A DNA stretch of 64,000 nt, taken from Tulasnella sp. 424 (Eukaryota > Basidiomycota > Agaricomycetes > Cantharellales > Tulasnellaceae). A program made the translations under genes and the position numbers. The DNA lies in assembly GCA_019633425.1 (NCBI GenBank), contig WSUB01000017.1, positions 124,001-188,000 of the forward strand. The letters are read 5' to 3'. The number at the start of each line of letters is the position of its first letter. The first letter of the stretch is position 1. Below, piece after piece: positions 38,050 through 49,319 of the stretch. The notes below the pieces were generated by a model. That model was not told the origin of the DNA, did not search any database, and saw only the letters and a list, made by a program, of their open reading frames with translations.

Positions 38050-39825
38050 CGTAAACGACGGCATTTCCGGCACAGCTTTGGGGACCTCGCAAATTAGCTT
38101 CATGCTTCTGTGCCGGTTTTCAGCTTTGGAGTCTTTTCAAGACGCCATGAACAGGGCTGGTAGACTGGACGATTATTCTGAAGCCTAATCATGACCCGAA
38201 GGAATGGACGTGCTGCGGGATCATCGTTCTTCGGAGGAGTCCATCCGGTAGAGCGGACCCGCAAACACCGGTTAAGTCCGTTCACAGGTTTCTTTACGAT
38301 ATTTCCTTTATAATTATATATGTTTTTCTTTTCTCTCGGTATGGTGCCGGACATGCATAAGTTTAGTGCCGAGACTGGTCTCTCTTCTCAGCGCTATTTA
38401 AATGATCTTTCAATTTCCCCTTCTGGTCGGAAGGTGGGTGTCCACGAGCCCGCGTGCTGGACACCCTCCGTCAGTCTGCTCGCGTAATAATATGGCACAT
38501 ATACTGTCCGGAAATTACCACACGTGCGCACACACGCACACACACATACGGTATGTCGTGAATTTAAAAAGGAAGTCTGGATCGATGATATTTGGGTATC
38601 TATGCAAACAACAAGTATCCTATTCAGGTAGCTACTACTTGATTGGATATGGGGCCCGACGGGTGGGGCACTCCTCCGAGCGAGCCGCACTCTGGTCCCG
38701 TGGTGCACTGGTTGGGGACCAAAGAATTCGAAGTAGTAAATGATTGAGTTGGCTTAAAGAGATTGGGGGGGAGACTATGAGGAGGACGATGGGAATCGGA
38801 GGTTTGACTTAATCCCCTCACTTCAGCATAAGAGAGGATCGAAGCTCAGCTCCGTCAGCCTCTGGTTAGCACGTATTTGTCGATCAGTACAGATACTAAA
38901 ATACTATTTACGGATACGAACAATGCTACCTTAGCGGCGAAACTCACGGATTGTCGCTTACGGTAGATCCAACGTCACGAGCTTTCAAGTTGATTCCTTC
39001 AACCCCACGCGTGTTACAAGTTGCCCTTGGGTCACATTTTCGCGAACCGTCGAGGGTGAACCACCAAGTCAAATTCATCCATAAAAACCCTATTATAATA
39101 TTAGGAACACTAGGAGTCTCTCTCTAAAATTATTCTAGTAGTAAGGTAGGTCCTTGGGCAAGGAGCAGGAACCATACCGGGTAGGCGGGTGCCCCGACGG
39201 GCTGCTCTCTCGGCATCCCATGATATGTGAAGGTCCTCAGTCATCTTCCAGCTTCAGCGGGAGCTCTAACAAACGCAAGTATTTAGCGTCTTTTTCCAAG
39301 TCTGTTGCCGCACTCGGGCAAAGCAGAAAACAGACTTTCGCGGATGCTACACCCATGTTCAGCATACCCCAAAAGCCGATTAAGCCACCACTATGAAAAT
39401 AATGAAGAGCTATGATTTGACCCTCAAAGTTTATGGAGGAATTTGACGACTGTAAGATGCCTGTGAGAGCGTCTTATCACACACTAGTACTTCGGCAATT
39501 GCTCATTTACGCACTTCCGCTAGACCTTTTATGGGGGAGAGAGTTACGAGAGCACTCTACACATCAAGGGGATATAGTGCTCTTATTCAATTGTCATTTT
39601 CTGACTTTGGGTTGGGTTGGTGAATAGTGTGGGGAGGTCGAGCGAGTGTGTGTGTGTGTCGGGGTTTACGGACGGAATATAGCCCATATAATAAATGTCG
39701 ATTTCATCGCTCCCAGCTTCGCCGAGTGACCCGCCATCCACGGCACCGGTCACGCGTCTTGTGCACGCCCCACTAAAGAATCGCAACCAAACATCGTAAG
39801 ATAAGTACATAATTCTTATATTTCG
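38050..39825. other. Gene-free spacer between array copies 4 and 5
   Basis: About 1.8 kb without a supported gene. It holds two short dinucleotide tracts, (CA) with interruptions at about 38527-38548 and (GT) at about 39645-39659. Reading frames are short and overlap on both strands. Confidence 0.5.
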
Positions 39826-39829
39826 CCTA

Positions 39830-41668
39830 CTATTCGGCGCCTAAGCCTTCGCTTTCCTCTAATGTTCCAAGTTCATCGTGATCACTCCCTGCAATCATGT
39901 CCACTTCATTATCGTCATCCAGAATTTGTGGAGACCAGTCTGACTCCTCCGACGAACATAATGAGGAAGCATCATTCTCCATTGAGCAGTCCGAGTCCAA
40001 CCGAAGGTCCTTGACCTCAGGTACCGCGCAAATTTCACGGGCGATCGACCGTGGAATCTTGCTCATCACTGCCCCAGAAATAATTGTAATCCCTTCCTCC
40101 GTCGAGACGCTGGCTTCTCCCCCCTCTGAACCCTGTTCATTCGGGCCAGGTGGGCTCGTAATCTGACCGGATCGCTCTTCCACCATCCGTAGAACGTCCG
40201 TCTCGGTAATGGCGCAGCAATCAAGCCGAAGAGTTCGAAGTCCTGGAAAAGGCCTGATCACGGTCCCGGACTCGGAAATGACGGGGGTTTGGAGTCTTTT
40301 CGTGAGTGCCGTACCCAGGGGATCTCGGGCATGGAAATTACCCGTCACATCCAATTTAGCTACATTCTCCAAATCTTGCAGATAGAAAATGTCGTCCAAC
40401 TTGCACGTAACTTCATCCACCCAACGATGAAGCTGAAGTTCGGGTTTCGTCGTCTCTGTCCAAGCGTCCGCGAGCTCTCTTCTAATCCATCTTGAGCCTA
40501 CATTTAGTGGTACGCCTCTTAGCAGTATTCGGTATTGAAAACATGTCCCAATCGCCTGACAGTGGAAGTCGTGGCTCGAAGAGGTGATGCGAACATAAGG
40601 AAGTCTGGATGTTCGAACACTTCCTCCACGAGTGAAGATATCGATTGGGCGAGGAATGATGTGGAATAAGTCTTCTGGTGTAGTTTGGTGGTATTCCATA
40701 ATCCGTTTTCTACCGAGAAGAAGGTACACGCAGGGAATTGGACGCGTTGCAACATCCGGATGACTGGGGCAGTGTCGTTAACTTGCGTCCCCCCTCCACC
40801 GACCAGCTTGTGATGTTTGTAAACTCGAAATGCGTAAGATGAGATAATATGAGCGGAATTCGGTCTTGAGGAGGATGGGTGTATTGACGAAACGTGATGA
40901 GGTTGATTCGAAGGATTCGGAGGTCCAGGTTTTCAGCGAGAATGCCAAAAAGGGTCTCCATGTCGAGTAGGGAGTAGTTATCAATTTCTAGGACCTTCAG
41001 TTTGTGACAGTGGAAGTCTGTCCAGTCCATGCCTTTCCATCGAACGGCCCGAAATTCTTCCACCTCCGCCAAATCCCCTCCAAATAGCATTTTAGAGGGA
41101 CTACCGCCCAGAATAAACCCCATCTGGGTCGACAGAACCACTCGTTTAAGATGTGGAGCGGGTAAGTTTCGATCAAGAGCGCATCCGGGTCTTGAATCGC
41201 CACGTGCTCCCATCGGTCGAGGTGAACGAACGCCTTCTCTAAAAAGGACCAGGGCCCGGGCCAGGTTTCCAAATTTCCCGATGAATTTCAAGTAAAAACT
41301 GTAGTTTTGTGACTTTTCGAGGGCGTTTGAAATGAAGTCGATGTGGTCTTGTGAGGAGAGTTGAGTCCAGAACAAAGGCGTCCCGTCTATCAAGTCGCGC
41401 CACATCCACGAAACGGAGCGCAAGACATTGAGCTTGGTGACATATTGGCGACGCCTCCGCCCGCTTGAGGCGAAGAGAACGAGGCGGAAAATGTGTTGGA
41501 GTATTTCAATAGGGAGCTTGTGAATCGGGGCGAGTCTGTTCCGGAGTCGTTGAAGCCACGCGGCTGTTTTCCTGCGGACCGTTACTCTGTCCCAATCTTG
41601 TTCAACTTGGCAAAGAACTCCAAGATATCTTCACTGCAGCGCTCGACTGCAAGGTCAAATTCCGACAT
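39830..41668 (-). pseudogene. F-box-like array copy 5, multiply broken
   Basis: Exon 1 survives (ATG at 41666-41668; MSEFDLAVERCSEDILEFF and then AKLNKIGTE), but the sequence passes from GGGACAGAGTAAC straight into GGTCCGCAGGAAAAC. Comparison with copy 6 shows that most of intron 1 and about 75 nt of exon 2 are deleted (junction about 41578-41586), causing an immediate stop. Later the family frame shifts near 41265, returns near 41165 at APHLKRVVLSTQMGF, shifts again near 40790, and again near 40720 before continuing PEDLFHIIPRPIDIFTRGG. The C-terminal tail with SSEESDWSP is intact. Clearly a pseudogene. Its closest relative is copy 6. Confidence 0.88.
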
Positions 41669-42107
41669 TAAACAAATGAACGTATCCTCGGATGGGCGGT
41701 AAAAGGTGTGAAAGGGGAGACCGCGGTTGGTGACGCTTCGTTAGTGGACTGGCTTCGGACAATGTGTGAAAGCCTTCCTGCGCACTGTTTAATTGGGTTC
41801 TCAGACCCCGGGGGTCGCCTTGGTGGCAAAAATTCTCGAAGTTGACCCCAGCCTCAGAAGGAACGAGACTGTATATCATATGCCGCGTTTTGTAAGCTTC
41901 TGAAATCCACGAGCCATTCGCATGGAATAACTCCCCCAGCTCCTTTCTAGGCACTGGGGATTGCCTTTTGCCGTTCATCTTGAGATCATGAAAGATGCGA
42001 GTTCTTCGAAAACTCTTTGATTACACATACTCTACTAAGCAACCGCGACCTATGCCGTACATATATAATACCTTCACAGGCTCGCTTGCTAGTGACTCTA
42101 TTCACCT

Positions 42108-44067
42108 TCACTGTAACTCCCACTCTCCGATTTCATCGTGATCCACACCATCCTCTGAACTCGTGTCCGGTCCATCATCACTAATCACAAAGTGCGGAGA
42201 CCAGTCCGACTCCTCTGACGAGCACGATGATGAGCCATCGTCCTCGAGCGAGGAGTCCGGGTCCAACCAGAGGTCCTTGACCCCTGGTGCTGCCCGGATT
42301 TCACGAGCGATTGATCGTGAAATCCTGTCCATATCTGCACCCCAAATAATTGTGATTCCTTCTTCCAACGAGACGCTGGCTGTTCCTCCTTTTGCACCCG
42401 GTTCGCCTGGGCGAAGTGCGTTCGTAATTCGTAGGAACCGCTCTTTCACCATCCGTAGAACGTCTGTTCCAGTAATGTAGCAGTAGTCCAGGCGAAGGTT
42501 TCTGAGTCCCAAAAAAGGTCCTATCAGGGTGCCGGACTCGGAAGTAACGGGGGTTTCGAGTCTCTGCGCAAGCTGTTCCGGGGCAAAATTGCCTATCGCA
42601 TCCAATTGAACCACATTCGCGAAGTCGGACATCACATCTAGCGTGTTCCCCTCTTCATCCGCGAAGCACTGGAGATGAATTTCAGGTTCCGACGTCTCCG
42701 CCCACGCGTCCACGAATTCCCTTCTAGCCCATTCCGCGCCAACATCTGTTGGTACACTTCTTAGCAACACTCGGTACTTGAAACCTGACTTGGGCGTCCC
42801 AAACGCTTGGCATTCGAATTGACTAGCATGAAGGATCATGCGAACAATTGGCCGGTTAGACTTGGAAGTTTGACCACTCCCTCCACGAGTGAAGACGTCG
42901 ATTGGGCGGGGAATGACTTGGAAGAACTCGTCTGACGGAGTGTTGATAGTATTCAAAGATCCTATTTCTACCCAGAAGGAGGTACACGCTGGGATTTGAA
43001 CGCGTTGCAGCAGCCGTAAGAATGGGGTGTCGTTCGTCTGCATCCCTTCTTCGCCCAGCATCTCGGTGTTGTTTGTGAACGTAAAATTCGTTAGGCGAGG
43101 GAGGACGAGTGATTCGGGTTCTCGAGAAGGATGGATGTGGTCGTGAAAAGTGACGGAGTGGATTCGAAGGATTCCTAGTTCGGGGTTCTCGGCGAGAATG
43201 CCAAAGAATGTCTCCATGTCGAGAATGGAGCAGCCCTCGATTTCCAGGGTCTTCAATCTTCTACAAGGGAAGTCCGTCCAGTCCATGTTGCCCAACCCGA
43301 CAACCCGGAATTCCTCCAAACCCCCCAATTCCCCTCCGAAGAATATGCCAGAGGGAGGGTAATCGCCCACTAAGAGAAGCAACTGGGTCGAAAAAGTAAA
43401 CCTTTTAAGACGGGGAGCAGGAGACATGAGATAGCTTTCGATCAAGCGTCCGTGTGGCTCTCGAATCACCACGTGCTCCCATCGGTGGAGGTGAACAAAG
43501 GCCTTCTCTAAGAACGGGGAGGATCCGCCATCCTCGCAGTTCCCCGCGTATTTCAATTGAAGATTATAATTTTGTGACTTCTCGAGCGCGTCTGAGACAA
43601 AGTCGATGTGGTCTCGTGAGGAAAGTTGAGTCCAGAACGAAGGCGTCCGGTCGATCAAGTCGCGCCACATCCACGCAACGGAGCGTAGGACATTCAGCTT
43701 GGCGACGTATTGGCGATGCCTTCGCCCACTCGAGGCGAAGAGAGTGAGGTGGAAGATGTGTTGAATGAGCTCAACAGGGAGCTTGTGAATCGGGGCGAGG
43801 CTGTTTCGGGGTCGAAGCCATGCGGCTGTTTTCCTGCGGACCGAATTTTCAATGGCTCCCCGAAAGTCGTTAAACGTGTCAATCATGGCCGGTGTTTCTT
43901 CGAACGTTGTCTCCGTACTAAGATGGTGATAACCAAGAGAACGTCAGTATCCGTGTCGTAAAAAAACCTAGGTCAGATACTTGCTCTGTCCCGAGCCTGT
44001 TCAGCTTGGCGAAGAACTCCATGATATCTGCGGTGCAGCGCTCGACCGCGAGGTCGAATTCGGACAT
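42108..44067 (-). CDS. F-box-like array protein, copy 6 (GC-AG intron)
   Basis: Two exons: 43985-44067 (83 nt) and 42108-43917, encoding 630 aa. Exon 1 gives MSEFDLAVERCTADIMEFF and AKLNRLGT. The donor is GCAAGT rather than GTAAGT; keeping the 83-nt length and the reading frame requires GC, because using the GT four bases later leads to an early stop. Exon 2 starts DTETTFEETPAMIDTFND. F-box-like region: LAPIHKLPVELIQHIFHLTL, SGRRHRQYVAKLNVL and SVAWMWRDLIDRTPSFWTQLS. LRR-like segments and the C-terminal EGITIIWGADMDRISRSI, APGVKDLW and SSEESDWSP blocks are intact. Same family role as copies 1-3. It belongs with copy 5 to an MSEFDLAVERC subgroup. Confidence 0.87.
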
Positions 44068-44099
44068 TAGATGGTTGGAATGTGATGCTGAATAGGCGT

Positions 44100-44560
44100 T
44101 AGATGGTGTGGAGTTATAAAAGACCTTCGTCGGTCAAGGTCCTTAAGTTCACGTCTTTTACTTTGGACTGTGTGAAAAGGGTTTCCACGCACAGCCAAGG
44201 CTCCCCAGACGCAGGATGTCGATGCGACCTCTGGCATAAAGTTATATCCAGAGGTTCAGAAGGAACAATGCTTTAAACGATATGCTGCGTTTGAAAGGCT
44301 TATCTAAATCGACGTTTCCTTCCCCATTCTCATTCAAGAACTCCCCCCCCCCCCCCACCTCCTGATATTAACTACAGCCAGCTCCACTACGTCCAACTTC
44401 AAGCTCCCAGCCAATCAATGCGCAAGAGTCTTTTTAGATTCCTTTATGACATTGAACGGGGCTACGACAGGGTAAAGTACAACTAGTCAAGGTGTTTGCC
44501 CCGGCATTCCATAACATACAAAATCATGCGTGATGAGCTACTACCACTCTCATCCCGACT
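44100..44560. other. 5' flank of array copy 6
   Basis: No gene. The part at 44160-44320 is alignable with the flank upstream of copy 5 (about 41760-41910), sharing TGTGTGAAA, CAGAAGGAAC and ATATGC(C/T)GCGTTT. A run of about 14 C lies at 44343-44356. Confidence 0.5.
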
Positions 44561-44566
44561 ACGGTC

Positions 44567-46258
44567 ATGGCGAGCACTAGACATAAAAGTATGAACCTTG
44601 AAGGTATAGATAAGACTATTCTATGGGCATCCACCTTCCTCAGTCGCAAAGGCACTCGAGTCACACCGGAGAAGCAGATTGTGATAGGAGGCACCCTAGG
44701 TCGCAAGGCAGAACGAGAGGCTCAAAAAATCAGGCTCATCCAATTGTTGTTTATATCTGGCACTACATCCACGAGTGCTGTCATAGTAGTCCGGCGGACA
44801 AAGGAAGGAGTTCAAGTCGACGCTGTACAGGACTTTCAGCGCAGTGGTCCGTCTAACAGTGAAAACGAGGGTGACAAAATGTTAAGTTTCTCCTCTGAAA
44901 TCCTTCTCACTGGGCTTACTCACACTCAATCTCGTTCCCAATCTATGACACAGGCTAAAACTCCAGTCGTCTTTGCTTGAGCAGCTTTCAAACGATACAA
45001 CGGCGTTCCTTCTGAAATAGTGAGCTCTCGTCATAGTTGTTGTTGATAAAACCCCCGCCCTGATAATCCTTGTCCTATCAGTGGAGTTGGAGAAATCACC
45101 CCAGTCATGCATGCCACTCAATTGCAAAACCTGCTTCAACAAATGTACAAGACTGACACTCCCCTTCCAGAACCCCGGAATGCCTTCAGCCACTATGTGT
45201 ATTGCTTTGGCATCAATCGTATCTGGAAAATCCTTCATGCAAGGCCTACGGGTTCCGATAATCCGTTCATTGCACTTTTTCTCTCATGCGAGTCAGCAAG
45301 CGAACTGACCAAGTCAGAGTTCCGTGGTCGTAGCCAGAATACAAGATCACTGCCCAAAGACCTCGAGAGGCAAGACGAGTCTAGGCTCAGCGAATACGTT
45401 GACGGCTTGCCTGGGACCAAATCCAATGGGAGACCACTTCAGTTCGAGCTCACCGAATGGCAAGCATGGCAACTCGTAACAAAATTCAAAAGCTGCCTGG
45501 GCCGCATTCAGTCTACCGCTTCGATGATAAAACGTCTTGTGCAAGGCCGCCCGGATGCCGAGAAGCCCACCGTGACAGTCACCAATCGGTTGCTTCTAAC
45601 TGGAGCCGTGAAGCTGCTAGCTGCCAATATGCAAATCCTGGGATGGCTGGTTCATCATAGCTCGTCTTTTTGGAAGCTCCTGGATAGCTTGGAACCTGTT
45701 TTCACGAAAAGAATGGTGAGCGACAAGATTTTACGAGCGAGACTTCGCTCACGGCCAAACGTACTGTAGGCTGAACTTCGTCGCATGGCCAACGACATTA
45801 ACGGATGCAACCGCGACAATGAACACCCAAACTTTCATTCATTGGCATGGTACGATCCTAGTACAAGAGCAACTCGCATGGGAGGTAGATCCAGCGAAGA
45901 CGAAGACGTTCCAGTTGGAGCAGACAGCGTTCGCTCCTGGTTGAAACAGCTCACCGAGTACCACCATCTCCTGTATGATCTCAGTGAAGGACCGAGAGCA
46001 AATGGCGTAATCGGAGGTCGGGTGGAAATCAATGTGCATATTCTTCCAAAGATACCACAAGAGAGTCTTGTCTCGATGGATGAAATCTTAGAAGCGTTAA
46101 ATGAAACTCGCGAAGGGCATGCAGCCGGGTCCAAGCTTGGTCCTTTGGTGCGTCAATCGTGTAAGCAGGATGACCTAGGTTCGTATCGGAAGCACGCTAC
46201 TACTCTGTCCTTTCAGTCTGGTGCTCACCGTCTACCGGCTTCAAGCAGGCCAGTTTAG
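44567..46258 (+). CDS. Multi-exon protein of unknown function, about 500 aa
   Basis: Four exons: 44567-44880, 44954-45019, 45082-45715, 45770-46258, total 500 aa. Not recognised. Joining is supported by phase and by protein-like continuity: the 66-nt second exon reads LKLQSSLLEQLSNDTTAFLLK and passes into YGVGEITPVMHATQLQNLLQQ across the next junction. The third intron (GTGAGC to CTGTAG, 54 bp) is a multiple of three and contains the only stop, so it was recognised by its splice sites. The first donor is GTTAAG, a weaker form. The protein is helical with Leu-rich stretches (FWKLLDSLEPVF, LKQLTEYHHLLYDLS) and few Cys; no signal peptide. The start and the last 60 codons are less certain: a further intron from about 46163 (GTAAGC) to 46215 (TTTCAG) is possible. 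Confidence 0.6.
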
Positions 46259-46264
46259 CCTTCC

Positions 46265-46890
46265 GGGTGGCGCCTTGCATTGCGAGGCATATTTAGCGAG
46301 CCTGATGACGACGGGAAAGGTTGGAATTAGTCTTGCTGCCACATGTCGCTTTACACTAAGCTCCTCATCTAGGTAAAGCGGAACACCATCACCTCGACCG
46401 GTGGTTGTTGCTTCTGCTGTAGTCGATTACTCGAACTAAGCAATACGGGGTCGACGGCCTTTCACGAAGGGCTCCCTGTGCGACCTTGGATACCGCCCGA
46501 TGCGACCCCAATGGAGGTCAAAAGGCAAATTCTCAACGACTTGGCTAAAGTGCTTGGAGAGTATCTTGAAGAAGGTCATCTTGGCGAGAGGAGCGACTTG
46601 GAGCCCCAACTGACCAAGGAAGCAGCCTGACCGACGCCATGATGGACGGAGGAACGAAGGGAGGGGGGGAGGGGGGATGGTAAACCTGTCTACCACCTGC
46701 TCTGTGACGGTCATATTCATGGTCTGGAGCTTCAAATTATTAGAAGAGAGATAAAGATCCAATAATGAACTATGGTATTTAATTGAAATTGGGTGCCGTG
46801 AATGAGGTATCTGGGATAGTGGTTTGACATCTGAGCCGTACGGATGGGAGTCCAGTCGAAGTGCGGCTCTCCTGGTTTCAAGCGGTAGAG
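46265..46890. other. Convergent intergenic stretch
   Basis: About 630 bp between the 3' ends of the unknown gene and the Sld3-like gene. A 168-codon minus-strand frame (46436-46942) overlaps the latter's last exon in another frame and is probably spurious. Nothing else seen. Confidence 0.45.
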
Positions 46891-46893
46891 GGA

Positions 46894-49316
46894 CTATGGT
46901 GCACCTTTGACGGGGGTATCCAGAATATAATCTTGCCTCCAATTGGGATCGTCTTCTTCGTCGGACCCTAATAACAGCGTGTCGGGGGAATCGTTCAACT
47001 CCCGAGGCACCGATCGAATGCGACTCGGCATGGGAGTTTCTTCCACGAGGGTCATTGGTCTCGAAGATGCAGTGGGCTTCAAAGGCATCGTTTGTGACCG
47101 AGCTGCGTTATCAACTTAGCGTAAGTGGAATTCACTAGCAAGCGTAAAAAGAGCTGCGACGCACCGAACGGTCGATGCGCAGATGCAGTGGAGGCTTGGT
47201 CCGTTTTCGCTTTAGCCTTCTCCTTCTCCTTGGCTTTCGTAGCAAGCGAATCCTTGGTGGATTTACGCATCGTAACTTCGTGTCTGGAAGAAGAGTAACC
47301 GACCACTCCCCCACGGCTCGTGACGGGTCCAGTGGTGGCACGCTGTTCACCGCTCATCGACAAAGTTGAGCTGCTCCGCTCTCTCTTGAGTCCTCTTGAC
47401 ATAGAAGAAGTCCTCGTGAACTCTCTCGTCACCGAACCCGCCCTGCTAAGCTCCCGAGAAACGGAGACGCTCCGATTGCGTTCCTGGTTCTCCCGCATGA
47501 GATCTTCCTGAAGGGTGGACGGACTTCGGCTCCGGACTCGCGTAACGTCTTGGAACACGGGGAGATTCGTCGTAGTAGGGTTTGGAGAGAGGGTTGGCGA
47601 TCGTGGTTCCTCGAACCTGTAGGGGCAAAGGTTGAACAGGCACCTCTCATATTCCGTCGGAAGCTTGGCTTTGAACCTATGGACCAGAAAACGCGTCAGC
47701 CGCAATAGATTGAGTAACACGGTTGAATGGTACGAACAACGGATCCAGGACTCTTTCACAATACCATTCAACACTTCCGACATCCTCGTCCCCGTGCAAA
47801 GGGTTTAGGCTCTTCACAGGCGAAGTATCTTGGTGTCCTGCTGCAGCGGCGGCCAGACTGGCTACAAGGTCCCACAACGACTTCTCCGTAACCGGATGTT
47901 CCTTCTTTTCCTTCTCTCCTTTCCCTTTCTTCCGTTTCTTCGGAGTGTCCCCAGCTTTCGATGGACTGGAGGGAGCTGGCGCCGGGCCGTACGCGAGGAG
48001 GAAAAATCGAAGCAGTATTTGGATCTGGTACCTATGTTAAGGTAGGACGCTTTAGTTAGTAAGAGAGAAGGGAAAGGGGGTTCATATGGTAGCTTTTGCA
48101 TGTTGCACTCACTCTCTTTGGACGAAACGAGACAGCCATGCTCTCGCGTCTTCCGGAGGTTGCTTCTCGAGGTTCCGAGCATATGCTATCATCTGCTCTT
48201 CCTCCGTGCCTGAAGAGAGTTCGTTGGAGAAGACTATCGGGGGCAACGTGGAGGAATACTTGTGCTTGACGTCCTTCTTCGAAAGCAGGACGCTCTCCAA
48301 AAGAGTCGTGGCTGTCGTCGAAAGGGGTGTTTGGCCGTGGGTGGCGTTTTCAAGGTTGACCAGTCGTCGAAGGTCGCTGATCAGATTTTCGAGTCTCATA
48401 AGAGTCTGAAAAAAGATCATTATTAGAAAGCGCGAGATTATAAAGGGCGCAATTGGAACGTACCTCTGGCAGCCACAAGGTCTCCAAGTATCTCCGAACC
48501 ACGTAGTCAGTGGCCGCTTGAGATTCTGGATCGACGCCACTGTAAGCAACAAATCAGAAATACTGCTTAATAATGCCCCTCTTCCGCTCACTAACCTATA
48601 AGGGAAGCCCACGCTCAGGGAACTGCTTTGCATGGTCGGCCATTGGAACGAATCCGGACAAGGCTCTGGTTCAAACACAACCTCCATCTCGACATCACCG
48701 GCACCGTTCGTAGATGTTTCCGTATATCCCAGGATCATGGTGGAGGGTTGATAGACGCGTCCTTGAAGGGAAGTTGTAGGACTTGAGACAGTTGCTGGGT
48801 GTTGTTGACGAGTTTGAGCTGGCGAACAAACTGTAGCGCAAACAATCCCACAGCCACCCTCGCGAATGAAAGTTGCGCTCCAATTTCTATTTGCGCGAAT
48901 GAGGGTAACGTAGCTGTGCTACTAAAAGAACTTCATACAGAGGAATATTGGAGTAGTCTATTGTACTTCGGTGACAGGAACCAGCGGGAAAGGACCATCC
49001 CAGCCAAGGCCTCAGGGCAGGCTGATGGTGTAAGCAGGCAAGTCAATTGACCATTGATCGACAGTAGGATATCTCCAGATAAATACAACGCCAGTGGGGA
49101 CAGAACCAGACCCAAGAGTTAGTAGGTACTCTCCTTCCATCCAACTTCATTTTGCGTTGCTTGCCTTGATTTGCGTTGTTGGAAGGCAACACGCGCCTCG
49201 AGGACATTGGCAGGCAAATCTTGAGAGCACCTGAAACCTTGGAAGGTTTTCGGCTCACTCGTGGTCGATAATCGATGTGCGGAGATGTTCTTGTCAAGCG
49301 CACGACCCATTTTCAT
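46894..49316 (-). CDS. Putative Sld3-like DNA replication regulator; 5' structure unresolved
   Basis: Minus strand. Well-supported exons are 48596-48738 (open further upstream), 48464-48539, 48113-48405, about 47741-48031, 47165-47676 and 46894-47102. They give, in order, TMILGYTETSTNGAGDVEME, ATDYVVRRYLETLWLPE, TLMRLENLISDLRRL, RAWLSRFVQREYQIQILLRFF, a Lys-rich stretch, WYCERVLDP, then a long Ser/Arg-rich region with many SxxR repeats, ending DTLLLGSDEEDD and YILDTPVKGAP. The helix QIQILLRFFLLAY after a basic helix resembles the Sld3/Treslin domain of fungal replication initiation factors, and the disordered Ser-rich tail suits a CDK target. This is a family guess. Upstream to the ATG at 49316 there is coding-like sequence, but two frames compete and I could not find one consistent splice chain. 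Confidence 0.5.
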
Positions 49317-49319
49317 TAA

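Noticed and set aside
38527..39659. CA/GT tracts as part of a transposon or CRISPR-like repeat
   Set aside because: They are short simple-sequence tracts with no spacers, terminal repeats or associated genes.
45716..45769. Apparent stop splitting the unknown 44.5-kb gene into two genes
   Set aside because: The stop is the TAG of the acceptor of a 54-bp GT-AG intron; removal keeps the frame.
46436..46942. 168-codon minus-strand frame
   Set aside because: It overlaps the last exon of the Sld3-like gene in a different frame and has no recognisable feature.
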